Source: Dwaynesavagella gallinarum (GTDB lineage: Bacteria > Bacillota > Clostridia > Clostridiales > Clostridiaceae). Taken from it: a DNA stretch of 7,340 bases. The DNA lies in contig DWVN01000072.1 in NCBI GenBank assembly GCA_019120235.1, positions 1 through 7,340 of the forward strand. The letters run 5' to 3'. Shown here piece after piece: positions 6,220-7,340 of the stretch. The notes under the pieces are model-generated. The model was not told the DNA's origin, did not search any database, and saw only the letters and a program-made list of their open reading frames with translations. Every line of letters begins with the position of its first letter. The stretch's first letter is position 1. The position numbers were made by a program, and so were the translations under genes.

Positions 6220-7340
6220 TTAAGTTCTCCTCTTTATTAAATCAAAAAATCCTATTTTATCTAAATCACTTAACACTTCAAAAGAATTTATATTTTTTGA
6301 AAATTTGCATACTCCTAAATAATCACAATTGGTACACTTTTTAGAAGAGTAAGTTTCAAGAATAGGATAAACATAAAAATCTCCACTAAAAATTTTCTTA
6401 AGTTTAGCCTTTATAGAATTATTTACAAACTCTAAAAGGTCACTAAATTCATCATCATTTAAAATTCTATCTGAAGAAGCATTTTTATAAAATTCACCAT
6501 TTTTATTAACCTTTAAAGGTAAAATATTTGAAGTATTATCAAATAAATTCTTATCAATTAACATTAATTTGTTTATATCATTTGTAAAAATTCCCTCATA
6601 TTTATAATTTTTTTGAATTTCACTATGTAAATCTAAATTATATTTATTTTTAATGTTTGGACTATGTAACGTAAAATAAAATATACCACAAGGGATAATA
6701 CTTTCTTCATAAATATTTTTATAAATTTCCAAAATATATTTCATATAGGCAATTGTTTGTATATTTAAATTTTGATATATTTTTCCATAATCAAAACTTC
6801 TTACACTTGATTTATAATCAACTATATTTACAAAAGTTTCTCCATTATGGGTGCAAAAATCAACCCTATCAATTTTTCCTACAAACTCAACTTTTTTCCC
6901 TTCAAAAACCTCTATTTGAATTTTTGATTTTTTGTTTCCAATTTCAAATTCATAAAACTTATGAAAAAATTCTGAATTAAGAAGATGTCTCGCAGTAAAA
7001 AATATTGAATCATTTATTATCTTTTTTATTTTGACTCCAAATACTTTAAATTTAAAACTGGTATTTAAAATATAGTTTTCATTTTCATCACAAAAAATAT
7101 TTTTTTCAAAATAAGAATCTACAAATTTTTTTATTTCCTCTCTAGATGCATTTTTAAAATCATACAATTTATTTATATCTTTACATATATTTTCCATTAA
7201 AAAATGCATAAAATTACCACAATCAAGAGGATCAAAAGAATATATTTTCCTTCTTTTAACTCTTATTATGTAATCTATAAAATATTTAAAAGAACATTTA
7301 GCGTATGTCTCTATACTAGAAATTGAAAATTTTGAATTAT
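6220..7340 (-). CDS. addB: AddB, helicase-nuclease subunit B, C-terminal part (start beyond right edge)
   Basis: The frame is open from the stop at 6220-6222 to the window edge, giving 372 residues of a subunit normally near 1,100-1,170. The ATG at 7209 is internal, because the 43 codons before it have no stop and encode conserved AddB sequence (SSIETYAKCSFKYF, then YSFDPLDCGNFMH). The nuclease domain keeps H45 (GNFMH), D157 (GKIDRVD), D174-K176 (VDYKSS) and the Q-rich QNLNIQTIAY helix. The iron-sulfur cysteines are C15 (AKCSFKYF) and C335, C338 and C344 (CTNCDYLGVC, spacing C-x2-C-x5-C), the signature that staples the AddB nuclease domain. The separation of 320 residues from first to second cysteine agrees with the Bacillus subtilis protein as I recall it. 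In AddAB this subunit's inactive helicase core recognises Chi, but that part lies outside the window. It is followed two bases later by addA in one operon. Confidence 0.96.
   Translation of the reverse strand, partial: NSKFSISSIETYAKCSFKYFIDYIIRVKRRKIYSFDPLDCGNFMHFLMENICKDINKLYDFKNASREEIKKFVDSYFEKNIFCDENENYILNTSFKFKVFGVKIKKIINDSIFFTARHLLNSEFFHKFYEFEIGNKKSKIQIEVFEGKKVEFVGKIDRVDFCTHNGETFVNIVDYKSSVRSFDYGKIYQNLNIQTIAYMKYILEIYKNIYEESIIPCGIFYFTLHSPNIKNKYNLDLHSEIQKNYKYEGIFTNDINKLMLIDKNLFDNTSNILPLKVNKNGEFYKNASSDRILNDDEFSDLLEFVNNSIKAKLKKIFSGDFYVYPILETYSSKKCTNCDYLGVCKFSKNINSFEVLSDLDKIGFFDLIKRRT
6227..6232 (-). promoter_or_regulatory. Ribosome binding site for addA, inside the end of addB
   Basis: GAGGAG on the minus strand overlaps the Lys-Arg-Arg codons that end AddB, and lies nine bases before the GTG start of addA at 6217. 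Ribosomes ending addB would pass over it, the usual arrangement for coupling synthesis of two subunits of one complex. Confidence 0.75.

Noticed and set aside
6753..6980. 75-codon plus-strand open frame starting MFVYLNFDIFF
   Set aside because: It lies wholly inside addB on the opposite strand, over the conserved nuclease motifs. It is rich in Phe, Leu and Gln as expected from antisense of Lys/Asn/Glu-rich coding, and has no ribosome binding site or recognisable domain.
1..7340. Search for tRNA, rRNA, CRISPR repeats, insertion-sequence ends, toxin-antitoxin pairs or phage genes
   Set aside because: Coding sequence of the five genes fills nearly all of the window and the largest gap is about 82 bases. 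No spaced direct repeats, cloverleaf-like GC-rich segments or transposase motifs were seen by eye.

Overview
The window is ordinary core chromosome of a very AT-rich, low-GC Gram-positive bacterium, most likely a Clostridium sensu stricto or close relative. The evidence is a GC content in the teens to twenties by eye, coding sequence dominated by AAA/ATA/TTT/AGA codons, GAGG-type ribosome binding sites, GTG and TTG starts, and the AddAB and YhaM families typical of Firmicutes. I found no mobile element, CRISPR array, tRNA or rRNA, and no sign of a new multi-gene system.

Layout from left to right. Bases 1-358 (minus) hold the start of a membrane protein that resembles the DUF1189 family; it begins at a TTG codon and runs off the left edge. 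Bases 378-1337 (minus) encode a YhaM-type 3'-5' exoribonuclease (OB fold plus HD domain), 19 bases upstream of the DUF1189-like gene and probably co-transcribed with it from a promoter at 1377-1405. Bases 1420-2607 (plus) encode a class II tRNA nucleotidyltransferase (CCA-adding enzyme), the only plus-strand gene. It diverges from yhaM across a short shared control region. Bases 2597-6217 (minus) encode AddA, the helicase-nuclease subunit, whose end overlaps the end of cca tail to tail by 11 bases. Bases 6220-7340 (minus) encode the C-terminal third of AddB, with its start beyond the right edge.

How the genes work together. AddB and AddA are translationally coupled (2-base gap, with the addA ribosome binding site inside the last addB codons). 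Together they form the double-strand-break resection enzyme that feeds RecA. Both nuclease active sites look intact, as does the four-cysteine iron-sulfur signature of AddB, so this is the two-nuclease type known from Bacillus. cca and yhaM both act on RNA 3' ends (tRNA CCA repair and 3'-5' RNA decay), but they are divergent and there is no evidence of a shared pathway.

The points most worth a second look are a Glu in place of the first catalytic Asp in the cca active site, a His-Asp-Ile-Glu-Lys variant of the HD motif in YhaM, corrected starts for yhaM and cca, the continuation of AddB to the window edge, and the lack of any recognisable terminator between cca and addA.
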